In this document: piece by piece, positions 22,517 through 31,421 of the stretch
How positions within the stretch are numbered: the stretch's first letter is position 1
How the letters are laid out: every line of letters starts with the position of its first letter
From: Candidatus Agathobaculum pullicola
GTDB lineage: Bacteria; Bacillota; Clostridia; Oscillospirales; Butyricicoccaceae
Assembly (NCBI GenBank): GCA_019115085.1
Contig: DXEF01000024.1
Location: 1-53,331 of the forward strand
Direction of reading: 5' to 3'
DNA length: 53,331 nucleotides
Program-made: the position numbers and the translations under genes
Notes under the pieces: model-generated
Told to the model about the DNA's origin: nothing
Seen by the model: only the letters and a program-made list of their open reading frames with translations
The model's database searches: none

Positions 22517-22709
22517 AATGCGCAAGCCTCCTCTGTTGACAAAATCGCTTAAAGTAGTATACCCCAAAAAGCTGGAAAATGCAATCGGCTGAGCGGACAA
22601 GGATGCGGGTGCTCAAACGGTTTGTGTTTGTTTGTTTTTGACGGAAAAGCGCACAAAGAACAGACGAACGCATGTACGATTTTTTGGCGATGCAAACGAT
22701 AAAAATCGG

Positions 22710-22738
22710 TTGAACAACAAAGGCACGCGCGGTATAAT
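22710..22738 (+). promoter_or_regulatory. Promoter of the GNAT-radC-uvrB operon
   Basis: TTGAAC (22710-22715) and TATAAT (22733-22738) are 17 bp apart, 38 bp before the GNAT start. A degenerate LexA-like site (CGAACGCATGTACG, 22665-22678) lies about 32 bp upstream of the -35. Confidence 0.7.
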
Positions 22739-22775
22739 GAAAAAATGGAAACTATCGCAACGGGAGAGAAATACT

Positions 22776-23375
22776 ATGCCGGAAGTTGTTTTGCGCGTCG
22801 CTGCGGAGAGCGATGCGGCCGATATGCTGGCGCTGTACGCGCCGTATGTTCTCCAGACCACGGTATCGAGCGAGTACACGCCGCCGTCGCTGGAGGAGTT
22901 TGTCGGACGCATGCGTACCTATGGCGAACGCCTGCCGTGGCTGGTCTGTACGGTGGATGGGGCAGTAGTCGGCTATGGCTACGCTTCGCCGCACCGTACC
23001 CGCGCGGCGTATCAGTGGTCGGTCGAGACGTCCATCTATGTCGCGCAGGAATGGCATCGGCACGGTATTGCAGGCGCAATTTACGCGGCGCTGTTTGAGC
23101 TGCTGACCATGCAGGGATACTATAACATCTATGTCGGCATCACCTCTCCCAACGAGCGGTCGATGAAGTTCCATAAGGCAATGGGCTTTATCATCTCGGG
23201 CGCGTATCAGGAGAGTATGTACAAGTTCGGTCAGTGGCGGGATGTGCTGTGGATGGGGAAAAGCCTGCGTCCGCATGAGGGAGAGCCGCAGCCGACCGTC
23301 CCGTTCCCCGACATCCAGGACAGCCCGCTGGTTGCCCGTGCGCTGCGGCAGGCGGAGCAGCGGATTCATCTATAA
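22776..23375 (+). CDS. Pat-like GNAT acetyltransferase (phosphinothricin acetyltransferase family)
   Basis: This is a 199-residue GNAT enzyme of the phosphinothricin/methionine-sulfoximine acetyltransferase type. The sequence LRVAAESDAADMLALYAPYV opens it, a VVGYGYASPHRTRAAYQWSV strand follows, then the CoA loop (AQEWHRHGIAGAIYAALFEL) and NERSMKFHKAMGFIISG. ATG at 22776 follows GGGAGAGAAATACT. It precedes radC by 21 bp and is probably the first gene of that operon; the natural substrate is unknown. Confidence 0.85.
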   Translation: MPEVVLRVAAESDAADMLALYAPYVLQTTVSSEYTPPSLEEFVGRMRTYGERLPWLVCTVDGAVVGYGYASPHRTRAAYQWSVETSIYVAQEWHRHGIAGAIYAALFELLTMQGYYNIYVGITSPNERSMKFHKAMGFIISGAYQESMYKFGQWRDVLWMGKSLRPHEGEPQPTVPFPDIQDSPLVARALRQAEQRIHL

Positions 23376-23396
23376 AACGCAAAGGAGGCCGGGCGC

Positions 23397-24101
23397 ATGG
23401 CGGACAAACTGCATCAAAACCATCGGGAGCGTGTGCTGGAGAAGTTCCGCCGCTTTGGGCTGGATGTGTTCAGCGACCACGAGGTGCTCGAACTTTTGCT
23501 GTTTTTCGCCATTCCGCGTGTGGACACCAACCCGACCGCACACCGGCTGCTGGCGCGTTTCGGTTCGTTGCACGCGGTGCTCGAAGCGCCGGTCGAACAG
23601 CTTTGTGAGGTACAGGGCATCGGGCCGCGCTCGGCCGACCTGCTCAAGCTGTCGTTTGCGCTGTGCGCGCGGTATCAGCAGGATGTGGCCAAGAGCGAGC
23701 GGCACAGCGATAAGCTCAACAGCTATGAAAAAATCGGAGAGTATTTCATGCCACAGTTTGCGGGCGAACAGGATGAGGTGCTGCTCGCCGCCTATCTGGA
23801 CGGAGCGGGCCGCGTCATCAAATGTGAAGAGGTTGCCCGCGGTGGACACGCGCATGTGCCGGTGGACGCGTACAAAATTGCAAGCAGCGCACTGATTTGT
23901 CGTGCGGCAGGTGTTGCGGTCGCACATAATCACCCGAACGGGACGGCTACACCGTCCGAAGCGGATATGCTTGCCACGCGTCGGCTTGAGCAGACCCTGT
24001 CGGGATTGGGATTGCAGTTGGTTGATCACTGCGTGGTCGCCCGCGGAAAATACATATCCATTTGCAGGCTGCGTGCCGGTCAGATGGGGCAGAGGAGGTA
24101 G
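23397..24101 (+). CDS. radC: RadC-family protein (JAB domain)
   Basis: This is a 234-residue protein with an N-terminal helix-hairpin-helix region (LCEVQGIGPRSADLLKL, about 63-79) and a C-terminal JAB1/MPN-like domain. The metal-binding motif AHNHPNGTATPSEAD is near residue 178. Despite the name, a direct role in DNA repair is not established. AAAGGAGG precedes the ATG. It is followed after three bases by uvrB, consistent with a repair-linked operon. Confidence 0.93.
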   Translation: MADKLHQNHRERVLEKFRRFGLDVFSDHEVLELLLFFAIPRVDTNPTAHRLLARFGSLHAVLEAPVEQLCEVQGIGPRSADLLKLSFALCARYQQDVAKSERHSDKLNSYEKIGEYFMPQFAGEQDEVLLAAYLDGAGRVIKCEEVARGGHAHVPVDAYKIASSALICRAAGVAVAHNHPNGTATPSEADMLATRRLEQTLSGLGLQLVDHCVVARGKYISICRLRAGQMGQRR

Positions 24102-24104
24102 GAT

Positions 24105-26063
24105 ATGCCGGATTTTCAAATTGTCAGCAACTATAAGATGGCGGGCGATCAGCCGCAAGCGGTCGCAAAGCTGGTTGAGGGGATCAACAACGGCCTGACC
24201 GAGCAAACCTTGATGGGTGTAACCGGCTCGGGCAAGACCTTCACCATGGCCAATATTATCGAGCAGACCCAGCGGCCGACGCTGGTGCTCGCGCATAACA
24301 AAACGCTCGCCGCGCAGCTCTGCACCGAGCTGCGGGAGTTTTTTCCGAATAACGCGGTCGAGTATTTTGTTTCGTACTATGACTACTATCAGCCCGAGGC
24401 ATATATCGCCTCGACCGACACCTATATCGAAAAGGATTCGGCCATCAACGATGAAATCGACCGCCTGCGTCACTCCGCGACCTCGGCGCTTTCCGAGCGG
24501 CGGGACGTGATTATTGTCTCGTCGGTGTCGTGCATCTACTCGCTGGGCGACCCGATCGACTATAAAAAGATGGTCATTTCGCTGCGCCCCGGCATGGAAA
24601 TCAGCCGCGAGACGCTCATCCACCGGCTCATTGATATCCAGTACGAGCGCAACGATATCGCTTTCGAGCGTAACCGCTTCCGCGTGCGCGGCGACACGGT
24701 TGAGATTTGGCCGGTATATTCGGATGAGGATGTGGTGCGCATTGAGTTTTTCGGGGATGAGGTCGACCGCATCAGCCGGATCAATCCTTTGACCGGCGTG
24801 GCGCTGGGAGAACTTGGGCACACGGCCATTTTCCCCGCCAGCCACTATGTTACACCAAAGGATAAATTGCAGGCCGCCATCAAGGATTTGGAGGAGGAGC
24901 TGGAGCAGCGCATCCAATATTTTGAGGAAAACGGCAAGCTGATTGAGGCGCAGCGCATTGGTCAGCGCACGCGGTATGATATCGAGATGCTGCAGGAAAT
25001 CGGCTTTTGCAGCGGCATTGAGAACTATTCGCGCGTGCTGTCGCGCCGCGCGCCGGGAAGCTCGCCGTTTACCCTTATCGACTACTTCCCGGAGGATTTT
25101 CTGCTGATTGTGGACGAGAGCCACGTCACGCTGCCGCAGGTGCGCGCTATGTACCATGGCGACCGCGCCCGCAAGGAAAGTTTGGTCGAGAACGGGTTCC
25201 GCCTGCCTTCGGCTTATGATAACCGCCCGCTCAACTTCGACGAGTTCAACGAGCGCTTGAATCAGATTGTTTACGTTTCCGCTACACCCGGCGAGTATGA
25301 GCTGTCGCGCTCGGGGCAGGTGGTCGAACAGGTCATCCGCCCGACCGGTTTGCTTGACCCTGAGGTGGTCGTGCGCCCAGTCGAGGGGCAGATTGACGAC
25401 CTGATCGGCGAAATCAACGCGCGCACCGCCAAGGGAGAGCGTGTGCTGGTCACGACGCTGACCAAAAAGATGGCCGAGGATTTGACCGGCTATCTCGAAA
25501 CTGCGGGCATCAAGGTGCGCTATATGCACCACGATGTCAAGACCATCGAACGGCAGGAGCTGGTGCGCGATTTGCGGCTGGGCGTATTCGATGTGCTGGT
25601 CGGCATCAACCTACTGCGTGAGGGTCTCGATATCCCGGAGGTGTCACTCGTCGCGATTCTCGACGCGGACAAGGAGGGCTTTCTGCGTTCCGAGACCTCG
25701 CTTATTCAGACCATCGGCCGCGCCGCGCGTAATGAGCACGGTATGGTCGTGCTGTACGCGGACAGCATCACGCCCTCGATGCGCCGCGCGATGGACGAGA
25801 CCGAGCGCCGCCGCGCCTTGCAGGATGCGTTTAACAAAAAACACGGCATCACCCCCAAATCGGTCAAAAAGAAGGTGCAGGACGTTATCGAAATTACGTC
25901 CAATGTACCGACGAGCAGCAAAAAAAAGCTGCGCACCAAGGGAGAAAGACAGCAGGAGATTGCCCGCCTGACCCGCCAGATGAAGGAAGCGGCCAAGATG
26001 CTGGAATTCGAGATTGCCGCGCAGCTGCGTGACCAGATTCGGGCGCTGGAGGAAGGAAAATGA
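24105..26063 (+). CDS. uvrB: Excinuclease ABC subunit B
   Basis: This is a 652-residue helicase-like damage-verification subunit of nucleotide excision repair. Visible features are Walker [13 protein letters not shown] (about 38-49), the damage-inserting beta-hairpin region [18 protein letters not shown], helicase motifs DESHVTLPQ and IQTIGRAAR, and the C-terminal UVR domain that binds UvrC ([20 protein letters not shown]). Length is typical. Its stop overlaps the start of the degraded gene that follows (ATGA). Confidence 0.98.
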   Translation: MPDFQIVSNYKMAGDQPQAVAKLVEGINNGLTEQTLMGVTGSGKTFTMANIIEQTQRPTLVLAHNKTLAAQLCTELREFFPNNAVEYFVSYYDYYQPEAYIASTDTYIEKDSAINDEIDRLRHSATSALSERRDVIIVSSVSCIYSLGDPIDYKKMVISLRPGMEISRETLIHRLIDIQYERNDIAFERNRFRVRGDTVEIWPVYSDEDVVRIEFFGDEVDRISRINPLTGVALGELGHTAIFPASHYVTPKDKLQAAIKDLEEELEQRIQYFEENGKLIEAQRIGQRTRYDIEMLQEIGFCSGIENYSRVLSRRAPGSSPFTLIDYFPEDFLLIVDESHVTLPQVRAMYHGDRARKESLVENGFRLPSAYDNRPLNFDEFNERLNQIVYVSATPGEYELSRSGQVVEQVIRPTGLLDPEVVVRPVEGQIDDLIGEINARTAKGERVLVTTLTKKMAEDLTGYLETAGIKVRYMHHDVKTIERQELVRDLRLGVFDVLVGINLLREGLDIPEVSLVAILDADKEGFLRSETSLIQTIGRAARNEHGMVVLYADSITPSMRRAMDETERRRALQDAFNKKHGITPKSVKKKVQDVIEITSNVPTSSKKKLRTKGERQQEIARLTRQMKEAAKMLEFEIAAQLRDQIRALEEGK

Positions 26064-26285
26064 GGATTTTCACACGCATGGAGAATACCGCGTGCGCGCC
26101 GGAGTATGTCTGTGAGCACGGGCATTACGACCACGGCGGCGGACTGGCGGCATTTTTGGAAATCAACGACCATGCGTCCCGTTTACACCTGCCACTGCAC
26201 CGGCCCGCACGCCTATGACGTGCTGCGCGAAACGCTCGGCGAACGCATCGCGTTTTTGCCCGCGGACAGTATGATAGAAGTCTGA
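26060..26285 (+). pseudogene. Degraded metallo-beta-lactamase-fold hydrolase
   Basis: An ATGA-coupled start at 26060 opens with [11 protein letters not shown], the N-terminus of a family of about 280-residue MBL-fold hydrolases. After CEHG the sequence jumps straight to HGHYDHGGGLAAFLEIN, the metal-binding HxHxDH region. The frame then stops at 26218. A second frame (shifted by one) from about 26172 to 26285 encodes [20 protein letters not shown] and ends [12 protein letters not shown], the family's C-terminus. Roughly 200 residues are missing in two deletions plus a frameshift. Identification rests on recalled family motifs; inactivity is clear. Confidence 0.78.
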
Positions 26286-26347
26286 ATGAGACATGCTATC
26301 AGGATAGAGAAACCCGAAACAAAAGTGAGGATGAAGCAGAAAAAGCT

Positions 26348-29194
26348 ATGCACGAATATATTCATGTCAAGGGTGCGCGTGAGCACAACCTGAAAAACAT
26401 TGATATCAAGATTCCGCGCGATAAGCTGGTCGTGCTGACCGGTCTGTCCGGATCGGGCAAGTCGTCGCTGGCGTTTGATACGATTTATGCCGAGGGTCAG
26501 CGCCGCTATGTCGAGTCGCTGTCCAGCTACGCGCGGCAGTTTTTAGGGCAGATGGACAAGCCGGATGTGGACTACATCGACGGCCTGTCGCCCGCCATTT
26601 CGATTGACCAGAAAACCACCTCGCAGAACCCGCGTTCCACGGTCGGCACGGTCACGGAGATTTACGATTACATGCGTCTGCTCTGGGCGCGCATCGGCAC
26701 ACCGCACTGTCCGAAGTGCGGCAAGGAAATCCATCAGCAAACCATTGACCAGATTATCGACCGGCTGATGACGCTCGAGGAGAAAACGCGCGTGCAGATT
26801 CTCGCGCCGGTCATTCGCGGCAAAAAGGGTGAGCATGTTAAGGTGCTCGAGGGCGCCAGACGGCAGGGCTATGTCCGCGTGCGGGTGGACGGTGAAATGC
26901 GCGACCTGTCCGAGGAGATTAAGCTGCAAAAGACCAAAAAGCACAACATTGAGATTGTTGTCGATCGCATCGCCATCCGCGCGGATGTGCGCAGCCGCCT
27001 GACCGATTCGGTCGAGACGGCGGCGGCACTGTCGGGCGGTCTGGTGATTGCGGACGTGGTCGGCGGCGAGCCCATTACCTTTTCGCAGAACTATGCCTGC
27101 GAGGACTGCGGCATTTCCATCGAGGAACTTACCCCGCGCATGTTCTCGTTTAACAACCCTTACGGCGCGTGTCCGGTGTGTACGGGACTCGGTATGCAGA
27201 TGCGCGTCGACCCGGACCGTATTCTGCCCAACCGCAAGCTGTCCATCCGCAAGGGTGCCATCCGCGCCTCGGGCTGGAGCAGCGCCGAGCCGGGCACGAT
27301 TGCGGGCATGTACTTTACCGCTCTGGGCAAAAAGCACGGCTTTACGCTCGACACGCCAATCGAGGAGATGAGCGACGCGGCGGTGCACGAACTGCTGTAC
27401 GGCACGGGCGACGAGCCGCTGGAGCTGTCGGTCAGCCGTGTGTCGGGCGGCGTGATGCGCCAGCCGTTTGAGGGCATCGTGTGCAATCTGGAGCGCCGTT
27501 ACAAGGAGACTTCGAGCGATTACGCGCGCAGCGAAATCGAAGAGTGCATGAGCGAAATCCCCTGTCCCGCGTGCCACGGCCGCCGCCTGCGGCCCGAGGT
27601 GCTGGCGGTCACGGTCGGCGGACTGAATATCGCGGAGTTTTCCGAAAAGTCGGTCGTCAAGGCGATGGAATTTTTGCATACCTTGCAGTTGACCGAGATG
27701 CAGCACAAAATTGGCGACCGCGTCATCAAAGAAATTATGGACCGATTGGGCTTTTTGCAGTCGGTCGGTCTGGAATACCTGACGCTTTCGCGCTCGTCCG
27801 GCACGCTGTCGGGCGGCGAGAGCCAGCGCATCCGGCTTGCCACCCAAATTGGTTCGTCGCTCATGGGTGTGCTGTATATTCTGGATGAGCCGTCCATCGG
27901 CCTGCACCAGCGCGACAATGACAAGCTGCTTGCCACCCTGAAGCGTTTGCGTGACCTCGGCAATACGCTGATTGTGGTCGAGCACGACGAGGACACCATG
28001 CTTGCAGCAGACTACATTGTGGACATCGGTCCGGGCGCGGGACGAGGTGGCGGTGAGGTTGTATTCGAGGGCCGGGTGGACGATTTGCTGAAAAGCGAAA
28101 CCTCCATCACCGGACAGTATCTTTCCGGCCGCAAGTTCATTCCGGTGCCTGCGGTGCGCCGCAAGGGCAACGGAAAAAAACTGACGGTCAAGGGCTGCGC
28201 GGTCAACAACCTAAAGCACACGGACTTTACCATTCCGCTCGGCACGTTTACCTGCGTGACCGGCGTGTCCGGTTCGGGAAAATCGTCATTTGTCAATGAG
28301 ATTCTTTACAAAAAGCTCGCCGCCGAGCTGAACGGCGCCAAGACGCGCGCGGGCGCGCACGATAAATTTATCGGCCTTTCCCATCTTGATAAGGTCATCG
28401 ATATCAACCAGTCGCCCATCGGGCGCACGCCGCGTTCCAACCCCGCGACCTATACGGGTGTGTTCAACGATATCCGCGACTTGTTCGCCAAAACGGCGGA
28501 CGCCAAGGCGCGCGGCTACGGGCCGAGCCGGTTTTCCTTTAACGTCAAGGGCGGACGGTGCGAGGCTTGCGCGGGCGACGGTCTATTAAAAATCGAGATG
28601 CACTTTTTGCCGGATGTGTACGTCCCCTGTGACGTGTGCAAGGGCAAGCGGTATAACAAAGAAACGCTTGAGGTGCGTTACAAGGGCAAGAACATCTATG
28701 AAGTGCTCGATATGACGGTGGACGAAGCGTGCGAGTTTTTCGCCAATGTTCCCAAAATCGCCAGACGGCTGGAAACCATGCGTGAGGTCGGTCTGGGGTA
28801 TGTCAAGCTCGGCCAGTCGTCTACCACGCTGTCGGGTGGTGAGGCGCAGCGTGCCAAGCTCGCCACCGAACTTTCCAAGCGCTCGACGGGCAAGACCATC
28901 TATATCCTTGACGAGCCGACCACCGGCCTGCATGTTGCGGATGTGCACAAGCTGGTCGATGTGCTGCAAAAGCTGGTCGATGCGGGCAATACCGTGGTCG
29001 TTATCGAGCACAATCTGGATGTGATCAAAACGGCCGATTATATCCTCGATCTCGGTCCGGAAGGTGGCGACGGCGGCGGTCGACTGGTTGTGGCCGGCAC
29101 GCCGGAGGAGGTCGCTGCCTGCCCGGATTCCTACACCGGACAGTACCTCGGACGGGTATTGGAGCGGCAAAATACGGCGAAAACAGAAGAATAA
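26348..29194 (+). CDS. uvrA: Excinuclease ABC subunit A
   Basis: This is a 948-residue twin ABC ATPase that recognises DNA damage. It shows the first Walker [20 protein letters not shown], zinc modules ([18 protein letters not shown] with [16 protein letters not shown] with CDVCKG), the first signature [17 protein letters not shown], the second Walker [16 protein letters not shown], and the second signature [15 protein letters not shown]. It is complete and of standard length. It is separated from uvrB by the pseudogene and followed by a strong terminator. Confidence 0.98.
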   Translation: MHEYIHVKGAREHNLKNIDIKIPRDKLVVLTGLSGSGKSSLAFDTIYAEGQRRYVESLSSYARQFLGQMDKPDVDYIDGLSPAISIDQKTTSQNPRSTVGTVTEIYDYMRLLWARIGTPHCPKCGKEIHQQTIDQIIDRLMTLEEKTRVQILAPVIRGKKGEHVKVLEGARRQGYVRVRVDGEMRDLSEEIKLQKTKKHNIEIVVDRIAIRADVRSRLTDSVETAAALSGGLVIADVVGGEPITFSQNYACEDCGISIEELTPRMFSFNNPYGACPVCTGLGMQMRVDPDRILPNRKLSIRKGAIRASGWSSAEPGTIAGMYFTALGKKHGFTLDTPIEEMSDAAVHELLYGTGDEPLELSVSRVSGGVMRQPFEGIVCNLERRYKETSSDYARSEIEECMSEIPCPACHGRRLRPEVLAVTVGGLNIAEFSEKSVVKAMEFLHTLQLTEMQHKIGDRVIKEIMDRLGFLQSVGLEYLTLSRSSGTLSGGESQRIRLATQIGSSLMGVLYILDEPSIGLHQRDNDKLLATLKRLRDLGNTLIVVEHDEDTMLAADYIVDIGPGAGRGGGEVVFEGRVDDLLKSETSITGQYLSGRKFIPVPAVRRKGNGKKLTVKGCAVNNLKHTDFTIPLGTFTCVTGVSGSGKSSFVNEILYKKLAAELNGAKTRAGAHDKFIGLSHLDKVIDINQSPIGRTPRSNPATYTGVFNDIRDLFAKTADAKARGYGPSRFSFNVKGGRCEACAGDGLLKIEMHFLPDVYVPCDVCKGKRYNKETLEVRYKGKNIYEVLDMTVDEACEFFANVPKIARRLETMREVGLGYVKLGQSSTTLSGGEAQRAKLATELSKRSTGKTIYILDEPTTGLHVADVHKLVDVLQKLVDAGNTVVVIEHNLDVIKTADYILDLGPEGGDGGGRLVVAGTPEEVAACPDSYTGQYLGRVLERQNTAKTEE

Positions 29195-29211
29195 AGCGGC
29201 TTTTTGCGCGA

Positions 29212-29248
29212 AAAAAGCGGGAATTTCCCTGTGAAATGCCCGCTTTTG
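29212..29248 (+). terminator. Terminator of uvrA
   Basis: AAAAGCGGG-A-ATTTC and GAAAT-G-CCCGCTTTT form a long stem with a five-base loop, 17 bp after the stop codon. Confidence 0.85.
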
Positions 29249-29266
29249 ACAATTTGCATAAAAATG

Positions 29267-29295
29267 TTGAGCTTTGTGGCGTGTTTTGGTATAAT
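29267..29295 (+). promoter_or_regulatory. Promoter of the recJ-relA-HAD-tatD cluster
   Basis: TTGAGC (29267-29272) and TATAAT (29290-29295) are 17 bp apart, 31 bp before the recJ start, which has the RBS GAGGGAG. Confidence 0.75.
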
Positions 29296-29326
29296 AATGG
29301 TAATATAAAATAAATGAGGGAGACAT

Positions 29327-31402
29327 ATGAAAACAAAGCGATGGGTGATCGCCGACCCTGCCGAGGCGCGCGTGCGCGCGCTATCCGACGAGGGCGGGTA
29401 TGCCCCGCTGGCTGCAGCCGTTCTGGTGGCGCGCGGCATCGACACGCCCGAAGCCGCAGCCGATTACCTGAGCTGTGACACATCCGGTCTGTACGACCCG
29501 TTTCTGCTGACGGATATGGACAAAGCTGTCGCGGTCATACGCGGCGCAATCGCGCGCGGCGAGCATATTGTGGTATACGGTGACTACGATGTGGATGGCG
29601 TGACCGCCACCTGCACACTGGTGGATTATCTGCGCAGCTGCGGCGCGGCCTGCGAATATTACATCCCCAACCGTCTGCGCGAGGGCTACGGTCTGTCCCG
29701 CGCGGCGATGGAGGAGCTGTATGAGAAGGGGACTCGTCTGCTCATCACGGTCGACTCCGGCATCACCGCCGGTGAGGAGATTACGGTAGCGCGTGAGCTG
29801 GGCATGCAGGTGGTCATCACCGACCACCATGAGTGCCACGACGCACTGCCCGCAGCGGACGCGGTGATTGATTACAAGCGGCCGGACTGCACTTACCCGT
29901 TTGACAGCCTTGCCGGTGTGGGTGTGGCGTTCAAGCTGATTTGCGCGCTCGAGGGCAACGCGGAAACCGTACTCGAGCGATACGCCGATTTGGTGGCTCT
30001 AGGTACGGTCGCGGACGTAATGCCCATCACGGGCGAAAACCGCGTCATCGTGGCAGCGGGCCTGAAGAAAATGGCCGCGACTGGAAACGTCGGTCTGGAG
30101 ATGCTGCTGCGTGAGGCGGGCATGAAACATAGGCGCCTGACCTCGTCTACCATCAGCTTTGTGCTGGCACCGCGCATCAACGCGGCAGGCCGTATGGGGC
30201 GCGCGGAGTTGGCTGCCGAGTTGTTTCTCACGCACGACCCGGTGCGGGCGCAGTCTCTTGCCGCGCAGCTTTGCGAGCAGAACAAGCTGCGGCAGAATGA
30301 GGAAAACCAGATTTTAACGAAGGCGCTTGCCCGTCTGCGCAAGGAATACAATCCCCTTGAGGATAAAATCATCGTGCTGGCGGAAAAAGGCTGGCACCAT
30401 GGTGTAATCGGCATTGTCTGTTCGCGCTTGTGCGATCGGTACAGCTGTCCGGTTGTGCTGATTTCACTCGATGAGGACGGCACGGGCAAAGGCTCGGGCC
30501 GCTCGGTGGGCGGGTTTAACCTGTTCGACGCGCTGACCTCGTGCGAGGACTTGCTCGAGCGCTACGGTGGGCACGCACTCGCCGCCGGTCTGACCGTGGA
30601 CGCGGATAAGGTGGATACGCTGCGCGAGCGGCTGCGCGCCTATGCCGAAACGCACGTTACCATGGCGGAATTGGTGCCGCAATTGCACATCGACTGCATG
30701 GTGCGCCCCGAATGGCTGACCGAGGAGAATATCCAGGCGCTGAACGTCCTCGAGCCGTATGGCATGCGTAACACCGAGCCGGTGTTCTGCATGAAGGACA
30801 TGGTGGCGGAGGATATCACGCCCATTTCGTCCGACCGGCATGTCCGCATGACGCTGATTAAGGACGGCGTGCGCTTTTCCGCAATCTGGTTCGGCACGGG
30901 CGCAGGCGGACTCGGCTTTGTCGAGGGCAACTACGTCGACGCTGCTTTTCATTTGGAAATTAACGAGTTTCGCGGCCGCCGCACGGTGCAGCTGACGCTG
31001 TGCGACGCACAGCTGAGCGATTGTGAGCATCTGGCCGACCAGAAGCTGCTCAATGTGTACAATACCTACATGGCTGACGGGCCGCTGACCGCGCGCGAGG
31101 CGCGTCTGTTGCTGCCCGACCGCAAGGATTTGGTGGCGGTGTGGCGGCATATCGTGTGCCGCGCGGAAGACGGCCGCCTGTCCGTGCCGGATGGTGCGCT
31201 TTCGCGCCGCGTCGCGTGGGAGAGCCGTCGGGACATCAATATCGGCAAGCTGTTTGTCTGTCTGGACGTGTTTTCCGAGTCCGGGCTGATCAGCTATCAT
31301 TTCAAGGAAGGGATGCTTAACATCCTGCTCAAGCCTTACGAGGGTAAGGCGGATATATCCGGTTCGGTCGTTCTGGCCACGCTGCAAAGCATGGCGGGCT
31401 AA
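29327..31402 (+). CDS. recJ: Single-stranded-DNA-specific exonuclease RecJ
   Basis: This is a 691-residue 5'-3' ssDNA exonuclease. The DHH domain carries VVYGDYDVDGVTATCTLVDY (about 82-101) and ITVDSG, with the DHH itself in VVITDHHECHD. The DHHA1 domain has GKGSGRSVGGFNLFDAL and GGHALAAGL, and an OB-fold plus C-terminal domain follow. It acts in recombination and base-excision repair. It is the first of four closely spaced genes (19 bp to relA). Confidence 0.96.
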   Translation: MKTKRWVIADPAEARVRALSDEGGYAPLAAAVLVARGIDTPEAAADYLSCDTSGLYDPFLLTDMDKAVAVIRGAIARGEHIVVYGDYDVDGVTATCTLVDYLRSCGAACEYYIPNRLREGYGLSRAAMEELYEKGTRLLITVDSGITAGEEITVARELGMQVVITDHHECHDALPAADAVIDYKRPDCTYPFDSLAGVGVAFKLICALEGNAETVLERYADLVALGTVADVMPITGENRVIVAAGLKKMAATGNVGLEMLLREAGMKHRRLTSSTISFVLAPRINAAGRMGRAELAAELFLTHDPVRAQSLAAQLCEQNKLRQNEENQILTKALARLRKEYNPLEDKIIVLAEKGWHHGVIGIVCSRLCDRYSCPVVLISLDEDGTGKGSGRSVGGFNLFDALTSCEDLLERYGGHALAAGLTVDADKVDTLRERLRAYAETHVTMAELVPQLHIDCMVRPEWLTEENIQALNVLEPYGMRNTEPVFCMKDMVAEDITPISSDRHVRMTLIKDGVRFSAIWFGTGAGGLGFVEGNYVDAAFHLEINEFRGRRTVQLTLCDAQLSDCEHLADQKLLNVYNTYMADGPLTAREARLLLPDRKDLVAVWRHIVCRAEDGRLSVPDGALSRRVAWESRRDINIGKLFVCLDVFSESGLISYHFKEGMLNILLKPYEGKADISGSVVLATLQSMAG

Positions 31403-31421
31403 CGGAATGGGGGAACGAAGT

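Noticed and set aside
23370-25532. A 720-codon open frame on the minus strand across uvrB
   Set aside because: It lies entirely opposite radC and uvrB, has no family motifs, and its composition is that of the complement of a GC-rich gene.
26543-27985. A long minus-strand frame across uvrA
   Set aside because: Complement of conserved UvrA motifs; codon use follows the plus-strand gene.
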